Source: JANMEX01 sp031423755 (GTDB taxonomy: Bacteria; Pseudomonadota; Alphaproteobacteria; Rhizobiales; Rhizobiaceae). From it: DNA of 17,968 nt. Below the pieces are notes generated by a model. It ran no database searches, had not been told where the DNA came from, and saw nothing but the letters and a program-made list of their open reading frames with translations. Location: contig JANPGC010000225.1 in NCBI GenBank assembly GCA_031423755.1, positions 1 to 17,968 of the forward strand, read 5' to 3'. The first letter of the stretch is position 1. Each line of letters begins with the position of its first letter. The position numbers and the translations under genes are program-made. Positions 8,136 through 16,507 of this stretch are shown here, piece after piece.

Positions 8136-9641
8136 TCAGCCTTTGGCAACCGGCAGCGCGACGAAGCGCGAACCGTTTTCACCGTCAATGCGCAGCAGCA
8201 CCGACTTGCGACCGGAGGCAGCGGCAGCGCCGACAGCCTTGGTGATGTCACCAACCGACTTCACGTCCGTGTCGTTGACGGCGGCGATGATGTCACCTGG
8301 AGAAACGCCACGGTCTGAAGCGGCGCTGTCCGGGTCCACATCTGTGACCACCACGCCGACGCCGTTTTCATTGGGCGTCACCTTGAGGCCAAAGCCAGTC
8401 AGGTCCTGCGGCTCTGCCGGGTTTTCACCGGGCTTGTCCGGTGTGGCAGCGGCGGTTTCTGCCAGCTTCTCGATCGTCACAGTAACCACCTTCTCCGCCC
8501 CGTCACGCCACAAGACAACATCTGTGGCCGCGCCCGGGAGAATGGCGGCAACCTTGCGGGCAAGGTCTTTCGGATCCTCGACAGTCTTTCCGCCGACAGA
8601 CAAAACCACGTCGCCGACTTCAATGCCCGCCTTCTTGGCCGGGCTGTTGTCCTGCACCTCATTGACCATCGCGCCCTTGGCCGCCTTCAGTGAAAGAGAG
8701 TCCGCGATGTCTTCACTGACAGGCTGTATCTGCACGCCGAGCCAGCCACGCTTGATCGACCCGTCCTTCATCAAATCGCCGACAACCTGTTTGGCCGTCG
8801 ACGCCGGAATGGCAAAAGCGATGCCGACATTTCCGCCTGACGGAGAGAAGATTGCCGTGTTTACGCCAACAACTTCACCATTCAAATTGAAGGTCGGGCC
8901 GCCGGAATTTCCGCGGTTTACAGCCGCGTCGATCTGCATGAAATCATCGTAAGGGCCGGAGCCGATGTCGCGGCCCAATGCTGAGACGATGCCTGCCGTC
9001 ACTGTGCCGCCAAGGCCGAACGGATTGCCGACCGCGACCACCCAGTCGCCAACGCGTGCCGCCTTGGTATCGGCGAACGCGACATAAGTGAATTTACGGG
9101 TTGGCTCGACCTTCAGCACGGCAAGATCAGTCTTCTTGTCCTTGCCAATCAGCTTGGCATCCAACTCAGTGCCATCGCTCATGACCACAACGAAATTGGC
9201 GCCGTCATCAACAACATGATTGTTGGTCACGACATAACCGTCTTCCGAAATGAAGAATCCGGAGCCTTGCGACTGCGGGCGGGCGCGGCGCTCGGCGCGC
9301 GGGCTCCCATCGGGGCCCTGTCCGTTCGGGCCACCAAATTCCTTGAAGAAGCGCTTCATCGGATGATTGTCCGGAAGCTGATCAAAGCCAAAACCCTGCA
9401 TGTCGCCATCGTCGGAGACGGGTTGGAGGTTGCCCTTCACCCGGACGCTGACGACCGCCGGGGAAACCTTCTCGACGACATCGGCAAAGCCCGGCTGCGC
9501 CGGCGCCTCAATGCGTACGGCTTCAGCAAGCGCGGCAGCGGGTATGCCATTGCCGGTCAGGCCGAGCGTTGTGACAAAAGCCGCCCCTGCGAGCAGTGCT
9601 ACAGCAGCCTTGCTGCGAAAACTCAACGAACTGGATTTCAT
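8136..9641 (-). CDS. degP: Periplasmic Do-family (DegP/HtrA) serine endoprotease
   Basis: 501-residue periplasmic protease/chaperone that degrades or refolds misfolded exported proteins. A signal peptide occupies about residues 1-40 (SFRSK, hydrophobic core, AALA). The trypsin-like domain carries the triad His142 (TNNHVV), Asp172 (KTDLAVLKV) and Ser246 (GNSGGP). Two PDZ domains follow at about 297-387 (RGWLGVQIQPVS) and 413-501, joined by a Pro/Ala-rich linker. A Gly/Pro/Arg-rich loop before the catalytic His sits where the LA loop is found in this family. ATG at 9641 is preceded by GGGAAG and gives a proper signal peptide; 14 upstream codons in the same frame do not. The gene has its own candidate promoter. 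It is separated by 117 bases from the downstream two-component genes. The DegP/DegQ subtype cannot be separated by eye. Confidence 0.94.
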   Translation of the reverse strand: MKSSSLSFRSKAAVALLAGAAFVTTLGLTGNGIPAAALAEAVRIEAPAQPGFADVVEKVSPAVVSVRVKGNLQPVSDDGDMQGFGFDQLPDNHPMKRFFKEFGGPNGQGPDGSPRAERRARPQSQGSGFFISEDGYVVTNNHVVDDGANFVVVMSDGTELDAKLIGKDKKTDLAVLKVEPTRKFTYVAFADTKAARVGDWVVAVGNPFGLGGTVTAGIVSALGRDIGSGPYDDFMQIDAAVNRGNSGGPTFNLNGEVVGVNTAIFSPSGGNVGIAFAIPASTAKQVVGDLMKDGSIKRGWLGVQIQPVSEDIADSLSLKAAKGAMVNEVQDNSPAKKAGIEVGDVVLSVGGKTVEDPKDLARKVAAILPGAATDVVLWRDGAEKVVTVTIEKLAETAAATPDKPGENPAEPQDLTGFGLKVTPNENGVGVVVTDVDPDSAASDRGVSPGDIIAAVNDTDVKSVGDITKAVGAAAASGRKSVLLRIDGENGSRFVALPVAKG

Positions 9642-9663
9642 GACTTCCCATCCTTGTTTGTGC

Positions 9664-9681
9664 GGAGCGCAACACCGCTCC
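9664..9681 (-). promoter_or_regulatory. Small hairpin in the degP leader
   Basis: GGAGCG and CGCTCC form a perfect 6-bp stem around a 6-base loop, about 10 bases upstream of the AAGGATGGGAAG ribosome-binding region. It could influence translation or transcript stability. No direct sign of function. Confidence 0.3.
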
Positions 9682-9692
9682 ATTACGCAAGG

Positions 9693-9715
9693 ATTATAAC
9701 AACGCGGATTACCGC
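9693..9715 (-). promoter_or_regulatory. Candidate degP promoter: consensus -10 with an adjacent inverted repeat
   Basis: TATAAT on the minus strand (9698-9693) gives a leader of roughly 45 bases before the degP ATG. Immediately upstream, GCGG-TAAT-CCGC (9715-9704) is a perfect palindrome in the spacer, placed where a regulator could act. No good -35 hexamer is seen. A GGAAA...CGTT pair with 15 bases between is close to, but does not match, the alphaproteobacterial general-stress (EcfG) promoter pattern GGAAC-N16-17-CGTT. Confidence 0.45.
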
Positions 9716-9764
9716 AGCATTTCCGGCAGATGAATTGTTTGTAATGTTCGCCCGAATGCCGCCT

Positions 9765-10232
9765 TTATTGCTGCTGCAAGATTTTGGCGACGCGCTCTTT
9801 CTCTGAATCCGACAGCTCCGGCAACGCTCTGGAATTATTACGTTTTCTGTCTCCCAAGAACAGCGCGCCGCAACCCGCCAGCAAGAGCGCCGCTGGCAGT
9901 CCCCAAAGCAGCCAGGTCTTTGCTCCCATGCGCGGTTTCAGCAAGACAAATTCGCCGTAGCGGGCAACCACATAGTCAAAGACCTGACGGTCCGTATCGC
10001 CGGCGACAAGCCGCTCCCTGACCAGCACCCGCAAATCACGTGCAAGGTCTGCGTCGGAATCATCTATCGATTGGTTCTGACAAACCAGGCACCGGAGCTC
10101 CGCCGAAATTGACCGCGCGCGCGTTTCCAGCGCAGGGTCCTTCAATGCCTCGTCAGGGTTCCATGCCAAGGCAGGCGCTCCCGCAAGAAGCAGACAGAGT
10201 GCAGTCACAAAAGCACCGAGGAACCTCGACAT
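9765..10232 (-). CDS. ccmH: Cytochrome c maturation protein CcmH (CycL), thiol-reducing apocytochrome chaperone
   Basis: 155-residue short-form CcmH. A signal peptide ends near residue 23 (APALA). The periplasmic helical domain contains the redox pair Cys48/Cys51 in RCLVCQNQSIDDSDA, which reduces or holds the CXXCH cysteines of apocytochrome c before heme ligation. A C-terminal membrane anchor lies at about 107-128. It works with CcmF and CcmI in the heme-lyase complex of System I. The start ATG overlaps the ccmF stop as TAATG, so translation is coupled; the frame upstream of it lies inside ccmF. Also called cycL in rhizobia. Intact. Confidence 0.95.
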   Translation of the reverse strand: MSRFLGAFVTALCLLLAGAPALAWNPDEALKDPALETRARSISAELRCLVCQNQSIDDSDADLARDLRVLVRERLVAGDTDRQVFDYVVARYGEFVLLKPRMGAKTWLLWGLPAALLLAGCGALFLGDRKRNNSRALPELSDSEKERVAKILQQQ

Positions 10233-12214
10233 TATTCTGCCGCCACTGTTGCGGCGCGGCTCACGGCCCTTGGCGCACCCACCCTTAGCCGCCTGTCGGA
10301 AAGCGACGCAATCGCCCCGAAAACCATCAGCACCGCCCCAAACCAGATCAGCGTGACCAGAGGCTTCCACCAGATGCGCACGACTGTCGAGCCATCGTCG
10401 GCATTATCGCCGAGCGACACGTAGACTTGGCTCAGCCAATGCGTTTCGATGCCAGCCTCCGTTGTAGGCATGCCGCGCGCAACATACTGGCGCTTGGACG
10501 AGATCAAGGTCGACACCTTCCCGCCATCCTTGCCCGAAAGGTGAAACGCTCCCTGCAGCTCGGAGTAATTCGGCCCGGAGAATGGCCTGAGGCCATCAAA
10601 CGCCAGCGTGTATTGCGCCACATCGACCTTGTCGCCCGGTTTCATGGTCAGCACGGTCTCCGTGCCAAAGAGCGTGACCGTGACGATCCCGAGTGCCGTG
10701 ACGCCCATTCCGAGGTGGCCAAGAAACGTTCCGAACACTGATCGCGGCAGGCCTGAAAGCCTTGCAGTGGCGACGCCAAATGAATTCCTGCCAAAGTCGG
10801 CCTTGCCGAGGAGATCGGCGATGCTTCCGGCGATGACCCAGACCGCCAAGCCGAGGGCCAAGGCTCCAAGCACCGGCGCGCCCTTAGTCAGATAGAGCAT
10901 CATCAGCGCAGCAAGGATTGCCAGTCCAAACGCCCACATCAAGCGCTGACCGGCAGCGAAAAGATCGCCGCGCTTCCATGCGAGCAGCGGACCGAACGGA
11001 ATTGCCAACAGCAGCGGCACCATCAGGGGGCCGAAAGTAAGGTTGAAGAACGGTGCGCCCACTGAAATCTTCTGTCCGGTCAACGCCTCCAGAAGCAGCG
11101 GATACAGCGTACCAGTCAGGACGGTCGCAGCCGAGATCGTCAAAAACAGATTGTTGAATACCAGCGCGCCCTCGCGCGAGATCGGCTGAAACAGGCCGCC
11201 CGGTTCAATTTGCCCAGCGCGCAATCCAAAGAGGGTCAGCGCCCCACCAACAAAAATGCAAAGTATGACAAGAATGAACAGGCCGCGGCTCGGGTCTGAT
11301 GCAAAAGAATGCACCGATGTCAGCACTCCTGAGCGCACGAGGAATGTGCCGAGCAGCGAGAAGGAAAAGGTGATGATGGCAAGCAGCAGCGTCCAGATCT
11401 TCAGCGCGCCGCGCTTTTCCATCACCACAGCCGAATGCAGCAGCGCTGTTCCTGTCAGCCACGGCATGAACGATGCGTTTTCGACCGGATCCCAGAACCA
11501 CCAACCGCCCCAACCAAGTTCGTAATAGGCCCAGTAAGAGCCCATCGCGATGCCGGCCGTCAGAAACATCCAGGCTGCCAGCGTCCACGGGCGCACCCAC
11601 CGTGCCCACGCGGCATCAATCCTGCCCTCAATCAAAGCCGCCACAGCAAACGAAAACGCCACTGAAAACCCGACATAACCAAGGTAAAGCAGCGGCGGAT
11701 GGATCGCCAGGCCGAAGTCCTGCAGCACGGGATTAAGATCCCGGCCTTCCATCGGCGCGTTTGGCAGCCGCGCAAAGGGGTTCGACGTTGCCAGAATGAA
11801 CAGAAGAAAGGCACTGGCGATCAGTCCCTGAACCGCCAACACATTTGCCTTCAACCGTGCCGGCAAATTGATGCCGAAGAGAGCAACAAGTGCGCTGAAA
11901 AAAGTCAGAATAAACGCCCAGAGCAGCATCGAGCCTTCATGGTTGCCCCAGACGCCTGACACTTTGAAAATCACCGGAATTTTTGTGTGCGAGTTTTCAA
12001 AGACGTTGATGACCGAAAAGTCGGAATTGAGATGGGCGTTCATAAGCGCGGCGAACGCAATTGAGACGCACGCAAATACGGCGAGGGTCATGTTTCCGGT
12101 TGCCAGAAACATGCGTCTGTCCGCGCCTTGTGCCGCAACAAATCCAAGCGTGACCTGTGCGACCGATAACGCCAACGCCAGAACAAGGGCAAAATGACCA
12201 AACTCAACGATCAC
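10232..12214 (-). CDS. ccmF: Heme lyase subunit CcmF (CycK)
   Basis: 660-residue polytopic inner-membrane protein, the normal length. It takes heme from holo-CcmE and joins it to apocytochrome c in the periplasm. The Trp-rich WWD signature GGWWFWDPVENASFMPWL lies at about 236-253 (Trp238, Trp239, Trp241, Asp242), and WGNHEGSMLLW lies near residue 90. Many hydrophobic helices cover the length, with a larger periplasmic loop near the C-terminus (about 540-620) before the last membrane span. The start is GTG at 12214: GGAG lies 7 bases upstream and no in-frame ATG serves better. It lies 39 bases after ccmE and overlaps ccmH by one base. Also called cycK. Confidence 0.96.
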   Translation of the reverse strand: MIVEFGHFALVLALALSVAQVTLGFVAAQGADRRMFLATGNMTLAVFACVSIAFAALMNAHLNSDFSVINVFENSHTKIPVIFKVSGVWGNHEGSMLLWAFILTFFSALVALFGINLPARLKANVLAVQGLIASAFLLFILATSNPFARLPNAPMEGRDLNPVLQDFGLAIHPPLLYLGYVGFSVAFSFAVAALIEGRIDAAWARWVRPWTLAAWMFLTAGIAMGSYWAYYELGWGGWWFWDPVENASFMPWLTGTALLHSAVVMEKRGALKIWTLLLAIITFSFSLLGTFLVRSGVLTSVHSFASDPSRGLFILVILCIFVGGALTLFGLRAGQIEPGGLFQPISREGALVFNNLFLTISAATVLTGTLYPLLLEALTGQKISVGAPFFNLTFGPLMVPLLLAIPFGPLLAWKRGDLFAAGQRLMWAFGLAILAALMMLYLTKGAPVLGALALGLAVWVIAGSIADLLGKADFGRNSFGVATARLSGLPRSVFGTFLGHLGMGVTALGIVTVTLFGTETVLTMKPGDKVDVAQYTLAFDGLRPFSGPNYSELQGAFHLSGKDGGKVSTLISSKRQYVARGMPTTEAGIETHWLSQVYVSLGDNADDGSTVVRIWWKPLVTLIWFGAVLMVFGAIASLSDRRLRVGAPRAVSRAATVAAE

Positions 12215-12253
12215 GCTTGCGCTCCATCGTATAACACTTGCAAGTCTGCCAAC

Positions 12254-12688
12254 TCACTTTCCCTGCCAAACGCCTTTTTCCTTCAAACTGTCAGCCACTT
12301 CCTTGGGCATGTAGTTCTCGTCATGCTTTGCCAGTACCGTGTCTGCGACAAATGATCCGTCCGCCGCCATGGCGCCTTCGGCCACCACGCCCTGCTCTTC
12401 GCGGAACAGATCCGGAAGAATGCCGGTGTACGACACTTTGACAGTCTTGATCGTGTCTGTCACCGCAAACGAGACTTCAGTCCCCTGCCCGCGCACCACT
12501 GAGCCCTTTTCCACCAGGCCGCCAAGCCGCAGCCGTGTTCCGGCAGCGACTGGCTGCTCGATCAAGTCAGACGGCGTGCGGAAAAACACAATCTCCTGAC
12601 GGAGTGCAAACAGCACAAGTCCCGCCGCTGCCGCAAGAACGGAGAGACCGCCGCCAATCACCGCCAGCCGCTTCTGCTTTCTGGTCAT
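12254..12688 (-). CDS. ccmE: Heme chaperone CcmE (CycJ)
   Basis: 144-residue periplasmic heme chaperone anchored by one N-terminal membrane helix (about 9-29) after the basic MTRKQKR. A beta-barrel (OB-fold) domain follows. The covalent heme attachment site is His122 in LAKHDENYMP, with conserved Tyr126. It receives heme through CcmC (not in this window) and passes it to CcmF. The ATG overlaps the ccmI stop as ATGA (12685-12688), indicating coupled translation. Full length for the family. Also called cycJ. Confidence 0.96.
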   Translation of the reverse strand: MTRKQKRLAVIGGGLSVLAAAAGLVLFALRQEIVFFRTPSDLIEQPVAAGTRLRLGGLVEKGSVVRGQGTEVSFAVTDTIKTVKVSYTGILPDLFREEQGVVAEGAMAADGSFVADTVLAKHDENYMPKEVADSLKEKGVWQGK

Positions 12689-13854
12689 TGCGTCTCCAAT
12701 CCCATCTCGCCTGCCAGTGCCTTGATCTCTGACAAAGCGCTGTCGTTTCCGGCCAGACCCACGCGGGCCCGCAGAAGCGCCGCTTTCGCTGCATCCGGCT
12801 TCTTGAGCATGGCGTAGGACCGGATCAGGCGCAGCCAGCCATCCTTGTCAGCTGGGTTGGCCGTCAGTTTTGCATCGAGGCCGGCAACCATGCCCTCGAT
12901 CATCGCCAAGCGATCCGCATCCGACATGCCCGCGGCACTCTCCACATCTGCCTGCGTCGGTCCTGGAGCAGTCTCGCCAACCGAAGCCTTCGCTGCCTCG
13001 TCAAGCTGGGCAATTGAGCGTTCGACGACACCCCGCCAAGGCGCGTCCTGTGGCGCGGATGCCAGTATCGCCGAAAACGCCGTCCTCGCTTCGCCGAATT
13101 TCCCTTGCTGGGCCAGTTCGGTGGCCAGATAAATTTTCGGCTGCGGATCGCCGGGGGCCAAATCTCCCGCGCGCTTGAAGGCGGCCAGCGCATCCGCTCC
13201 GATCATGCCGTCGTTCAATCCTGCCAGGGCTTCGCCCAAACCAATCTCTGTTTTGGCAGTCGTCCCGTTTATTTGGGATGATCGTCTGAATGCCTCGGCC
13301 GCCTTGTCAAACTGCCCGGTGCGCAAATAGATCGGCGCGATCACCTCCCACCCCTTGCCGTCATTAGGGTTCTCGGCAAGGTGTCGTTCGGTTTTGGCGA
13401 TCAGAACTTCGATGGAGGCTTGTCCGGAGGGCGCGTCAAGCCTCGCCAAGAACGGCTGGTCGGGCATCCCGGGCGATCCTGTGAATCCGTATATGCCCCA
13501 CGCCACAAGCGGCACCATCAGAGCTGCGGCAAATGCGACCTTTCTCCCATTCGGAGCGCCGCTTACCGCCACTGACGGCTCCTCGGCCAGCCTCAGCTTC
13601 AGAATGCGGCGTGAAACCTCCGTGCGTGCAGCGTTCGCATCGTCCTTGCCGATGACACCGCGAATTTCATCCTGGTCAATTTCGCGCAGCTGATCCTTGT
13701 AAACTTCAAGATCGTTTGCATCCGAAGGCACCACACCGGCAGACGACACCGGGGCACGGCGAAGATACGGCAGCAGCACGCTCATGACAGCGATAAAGGT
13801 TAGAAGCGCGCAAACGACCGGGAACATCATGGGCGGTAGATAGTGGCTTTCCAT
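12685..13854 (-). CDS. ccmI: Cytochrome c maturation protein CcmI (CycH), TPR-containing apocytochrome chaperone
   Basis: 389-residue membrane protein with helices at about 11-30 and 104-122. The cytoplasmic loop between them (EVYKDQLREIDQDEIRGVI) is typical of CcmI. A large periplasmic C-terminal part carries tetratricopeptide-like repeats at about 145-300, for example WEVIAPIYLRTGQFDKAAEAF, and again near 340-380. The protein captures apocytochrome c and presents it to CcmF/CcmH. The first ATG at 13854 has no clear ribosome-binding site. ATGATG at 13830/13827, which would start right before the membrane helix, is more family-like but also lacks one, so the start is uncertain by 8-9 codons. 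It is the first gene of the ccm operon. A TTGACA (13894-13889) lies in the short upstream gap, without a good -10. Also called cycH. Confidence 0.92.
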   Translation of the reverse strand: MESHYLPPMMFPVVCALLTFIAVMSVLLPYLRRAPVSSAGVVPSDANDLEVYKDQLREIDQDEIRGVIGKDDANAARTEVSRRILKLRLAEEPSVAVSGAPNGRKVAFAAALMVPLVAWGIYGFTGSPGMPDQPFLARLDAPSGQASIEVLIAKTERHLAENPNDGKGWEVIAPIYLRTGQFDKAAEAFRRSSQINGTTAKTEIGLGEALAGLNDGMIGADALAAFKRAGDLAPGDPQPKIYLATELAQQGKFGEARTAFSAILASAPQDAPWRGVVERSIAQLDEAAKASVGETAPGPTQADVESAAGMSDADRLAMIEGMVAGLDAKLTANPADKDGWLRLIRSYAMLKKPDAAKAALLRARVGLAGNDSALSEIKALAGEMGLETQ

Positions 13855-13904
13855 TGCAGCGGCAATGCACGCGGCAGGCCGCCGTGCTTGTCAATTGGTC
13901 GCGG

Positions 13905-14327
13905 TCACTCCAACAAAGTCCACGTCCCGTCATTGTTGCGGCAGGCCGTGCCGCGCGCGCTTGCCACCGCGCCGGACAGGTCCAAGTCGTGGCTGTACTG
14001 ACGGCAATCCTGCGAGCCTACGCGATAGGGCTGAGCGGCGACCACTTTGCCGGAGGCGGCACCTGTCTTTCCTGCCCAAGTTACCGGTTCACCGCCCTTG
14101 CTGTATTCGAGCGCCTTGTATTCCGCCTCGAAAGCCAGCGTCCGGTCAGCGCGTTCAAGCTTGGCGCCAAATGGTCCGCCAACCAGGCCGCCGCCGGATA
14201 TGCCAGAGTTCAATACCACGCCCGCCCCACCGGAGTTCAGTTGCGGCGTTACTTTGTTGCCAAGCATCGTCGTCTGGCAACCGGCTAGAAACAACGGCAA
14301 CAATGTCAGTGCAATCCTGGCTCTCAT
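13905..14327 (-). CDS. Outer-membrane lipoprotein resembling 17-kDa surface antigen / RT0821-type proteins
   Basis: 140-residue predicted lipoprotein. A basic start, a hydrophobic core and the lipobox FLAGC put the lipidated cysteine at residue 17. Residues 32-54 are a Gly-rich stretch (GISGGGLVGG) like a glycine zipper. The C-terminal part, DCRQYSHDLDLSG then GTACRNNDGTW, follows the pattern of the rickettsial 17-kDa surface-antigen family; Cys108 and Cys129 could form a disulfide. The ATG at 14327 has only a weak GGGA upstream. It lies 88 bases downstream of feuQ on the same strand with no terminator visible between them, so it may be read from the feuPQ transcript, and 50 bases upstream of ccmI. 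The lipoprotein call is firm; the family call is by pattern only and the function is unknown. Confidence 0.78.
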   Translation of the reverse strand: MRARIALTLLPLFLAGCQTTMLGNKVTPQLNSGGAGVVLNSGISGGGLVGGPFGAKLERADRTLAFEAEYKALEYSKGGEPVTWAGKTGAASGKVVAAQPYRVGSQDCRQYSHDLDLSGAVASARGTACRNNDGTWTLLE

Positions 14328-14415
14328 GGCAATCCCGGCAAATCAATATGGTTGGTCTTTGCCGCTTCTACCGGCATAAGGCAAATGCGACAAATGAAGA
14401 TTGACATGTGTATCA

Positions 14416-15786
14416 TCATATCGCCCTCGGCAGCTTGAATCTGACATCCAAGCCGCCAAGGTCACTGCGGCCAAGATTCAATTCACCGCCATATTCCCGC
14501 ACCGTGTCAGCGACAATCGCGAGGCCAAGCCCAGTTCCCGGCTTTGTTTCGTCAAGGCGGCGACCGCGCTTCAACGCCTCAGCCATCTGATCATCACCCA
14601 GCCCTGCCCCGTCATCTGCAATCGAAACCGAAAACGTCGAGTTGGAGGCTTCAACCGAGATTCGAATTCGCTTCTTCCCCCATTTCGCGGCATTTTCGAG
14701 AAGATTGCCGAGTATCTCCTCAAAATCTTCGGACTCTCCGGCAAACATCACCTCAGCGGCGTGGCCTTCAAGACCAATCACCTTATCCGGGTTTAGTTTC
14801 CGCATGACCCGTAGCATCCGCTCGATAACCGGCAGAACGGGTGCGCGGAAAACAACGCTGTCACGCTGAGCGGCAATGCGGGCGCGCTGCAGATAGTGCT
14901 GGATCTGCGCCTGCATCGCCTGCGCCTGTTCGCCAACGAGCTTTCCGGGACGCCCGCCGAGCTCCCGTCCCTCGTTGATTATGACCGACAGCGGTGTCTT
15001 GAGCGAATGGGCGAGATTGCCAACCTGCGTGCGCGAGCGTTCGACAATGCGCCGGTTGTTGTCGATCAGCGCGTTCATTTCATTGGCCAGAGGTTCGATT
15101 TCCTGCGGAAACGTTCCGTCCAGCCGGTGCGCTTTGCCCTCGCGCACTGCCGCCAGCGCTTCACGGGCACGCTTCAATGGGTGAAGCCCAGCCAAAATCG
15201 CCATCGCATTGACAGCAATGGAGCCGAGCCCGAACAGGCCAAGATAGAGATAGAGCGACCTGGAGAACTCGTTGATCTCGGCTTCAAATTCATTGTGGTT
15301 GCCCATCACACGAAAACGCGCGACCTGGTCTTCCGTCCCGAGCGACACTTCCGTTTCGTAGACATCCAGCGTTTCGCCATCGAGCCCGTCTGCAAGGTAG
15401 TTGCGCCGGAAATCGCCGGTGAACGGCACGGCGCTCACGGCAGGCGCGGCAATGCCTGCGCCATTTAGCGACAATGACTTCAATCCGCCGGAAATTTTCG
15501 AAGTCACAGGCTCCACCGACCAATACCAGCCGGAATTGGGCTGCTGGTAGCGGATGTCGCCCAAATCAGGCGCGCCATTCAATTTGCCATTGTCGTCAAT
15601 ATCCGTCGCTGCAATGAGATTGAAAAGCTGCGCTGACAGTATGTTGGCAAAGCTCTTCTCGGCCGCGCTGCGGTAAAGCGCCGTGATCACGCTCGCGATG
15701 GCAGCCAGCGATATCGCCGCCCAGATCGTCGAGAAGAAAATCGCCCGCAGCGTCAGCGAGTTCGGCAGCAACCCGCCAAACATCAT
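14416..15786 (-). CDS. feuQ: Sensor histidine kinase FeuQ (PhoQ-like)
   Basis: 456-residue inner-membrane kinase paired with FeuP. A membrane helix lies near residues 12-35, then a periplasmic sensor of about 150 residues containing IRYQQPNSGWYWSVEP, a second helix near 180-200, a HAMP-like linker, His260 in QVGNLAHSLKTPLSVI, the N-box ILGNLLENAAKW, DDGAGLG and GTGLGLAIV. The VGNLAHSLKTPL His-box is the PhoQ-like version. In rhizobia FeuPQ, adjacent to cycHJKL, has been tied to iron acquisition and to low-osmolarity control of cyclic glucan export. The start at 15786 (ATGATG) has AGAGG 4-7 bases upstream; the frame runs 16 codons further and would overlap feuP, but that part has no ribosome-binding site. 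It lies 34 bases after feuP. Confidence 0.88.
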   Translation of the reverse strand: MMFGGLLPNSLTLRAIFFSTIWAAISLAAIASVITALYRSAAEKSFANILSAQLFNLIAATDIDDNGKLNGAPDLGDIRYQQPNSGWYWSVEPVTSKISGGLKSLSLNGAGIAAPAVSAVPFTGDFRRNYLADGLDGETLDVYETEVSLGTEDQVARFRVMGNHNEFEAEINEFSRSLYLYLGLFGLGSIAVNAMAILAGLHPLKRAREALAAVREGKAHRLDGTFPQEIEPLANEMNALIDNNRRIVERSRTQVGNLAHSLKTPLSVIINEGRELGGRPGKLVGEQAQAMQAQIQHYLQRARIAAQRDSVVFRAPVLPVIERMLRVMRKLNPDKVIGLEGHAAEVMFAGESEDFEEILGNLLENAAKWGKKRIRISVEASNSTFSVSIADDGAGLGDDQMAEALKRGRRLDETKPGTGLGLAIVADTVREYGGELNLGRSDLGGLDVRFKLPRAI

Positions 15787-15820
15787 TCGGCCTCTGAGCA
15801 CGAAAATAGTGCGGCACAGT

Positions 15821-16495
15821 TCAACTTGGCGCACTCCCGGGCTCGGACATCCGATAACCCATGCCGCGGATGGTTTCGATCATGTCAACACCCATCTTCT
15901 TGCGCAGGCGGCCGACAAAAACTTCGATCGTGTTGGAATCGCGGTCAAAATCCTGATCGTACAAATGCTCGACCAGTTCCGTGCGCGAAACCACCTCGCC
16001 CATGTGATGCATGAGGTAGGCGAGCAGCCGGAACTCCAGAGATGTAAGCTTCAATTGCGTCCCGTTCATCGTTGCCTTGGACGTGCGCGTATCAAGTCTC
16101 AGATCGCCGCACATGATCTCGGATGAAGCATGCCCGGCCGCACGGCGGATCAGCGCGCGCACCCTCGCCAGCACTTCTTCGACATGAAAAGGCTTGGTGA
16201 CATAATCATCGGCGCCAGCGTCTATGCCCGCGACCTTGTCGCTCCACCGATCGCGCGCGGTCAGCATCAGCACCGGCATCTTGCGCCCATCCGAGCGCCA
16301 GCGCTCCAGCACCGAAAGTCCATCCATCTGCGGCAGGCCGATGTCGAGGATGACGGCGTCATAGGGTTCGGTGTCGCCGAGAAAGTGCCCTTCTTCGCCG
16401 TCAAACGCCTTGTCGACCACATAGCCTTGGCCCTCCAGCGCCTGACACAGCTGCCGGTTCAGTTCCTTGTCATCCTCGACGACCAGAAGCCTCAT
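15821..16495 (-). CDS. feuP: OmpR/PhoP-family response regulator FeuP
   Basis: 224-residue DNA-binding regulator. The receiver has Glu7/Asp8/Asp9, phospho-acceptor Asp51 in VILDIGLPQMDG, Thr79 and Lys101 in TKPF. The winged helix at about 128-218 has LTSLEFRLLAYLMHH, SNTIEVFVGRLRKKMG and a final IRGMGYRM. GAGGAA lies about 6 bases before the ATG at 16495. Its order after a small periplasmic-protein gene and before a PhoQ-like kinase, next to the ccm (cyc) operon, matches the rhizobial feuN-feuP-feuQ layout. It is probably phosphorylated by FeuQ. A 6-bp inverted repeat sits just upstream of its ribosome-binding site. Confidence 0.88.
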   Translation of the reverse strand: MRLLVVEDDKELNRQLCQALEGQGYVVDKAFDGEEGHFLGDTEPYDAVILDIGLPQMDGLSVLERWRSDGRKMPVLMLTARDRWSDKVAGIDAGADDYVTKPFHVEEVLARVRALIRRAAGHASSEIMCGDLRLDTRTSKATMNGTQLKLTSLEFRLLAYLMHHMGEVVSRTELVEHLYDQDFDRDSNTIEVFVGRLRKKMGVDMIETIRGMGYRMSEPGSAPS

Positions 16496-16507
16496 CGCTA
16501 TTCCTCA

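Noticed and set aside
8143..8952. Plus-strand open frame of 269 codons across degP
   Set aside because: Antisense to the PDZ and protease domains of degP, with Ser/Thr/Pro-rich translation typical of a shadow frame. It also reads away from the 8060-8094 hairpin, so it does not explain that terminator.
13861..13904. Complete sigma-70 promoter for the ccm operon
   Set aside because: TTGACA is present at 13894-13889, but no acceptable -10 hexamer occurs at 16-18 bases, so it is only mentioned with ccmI.
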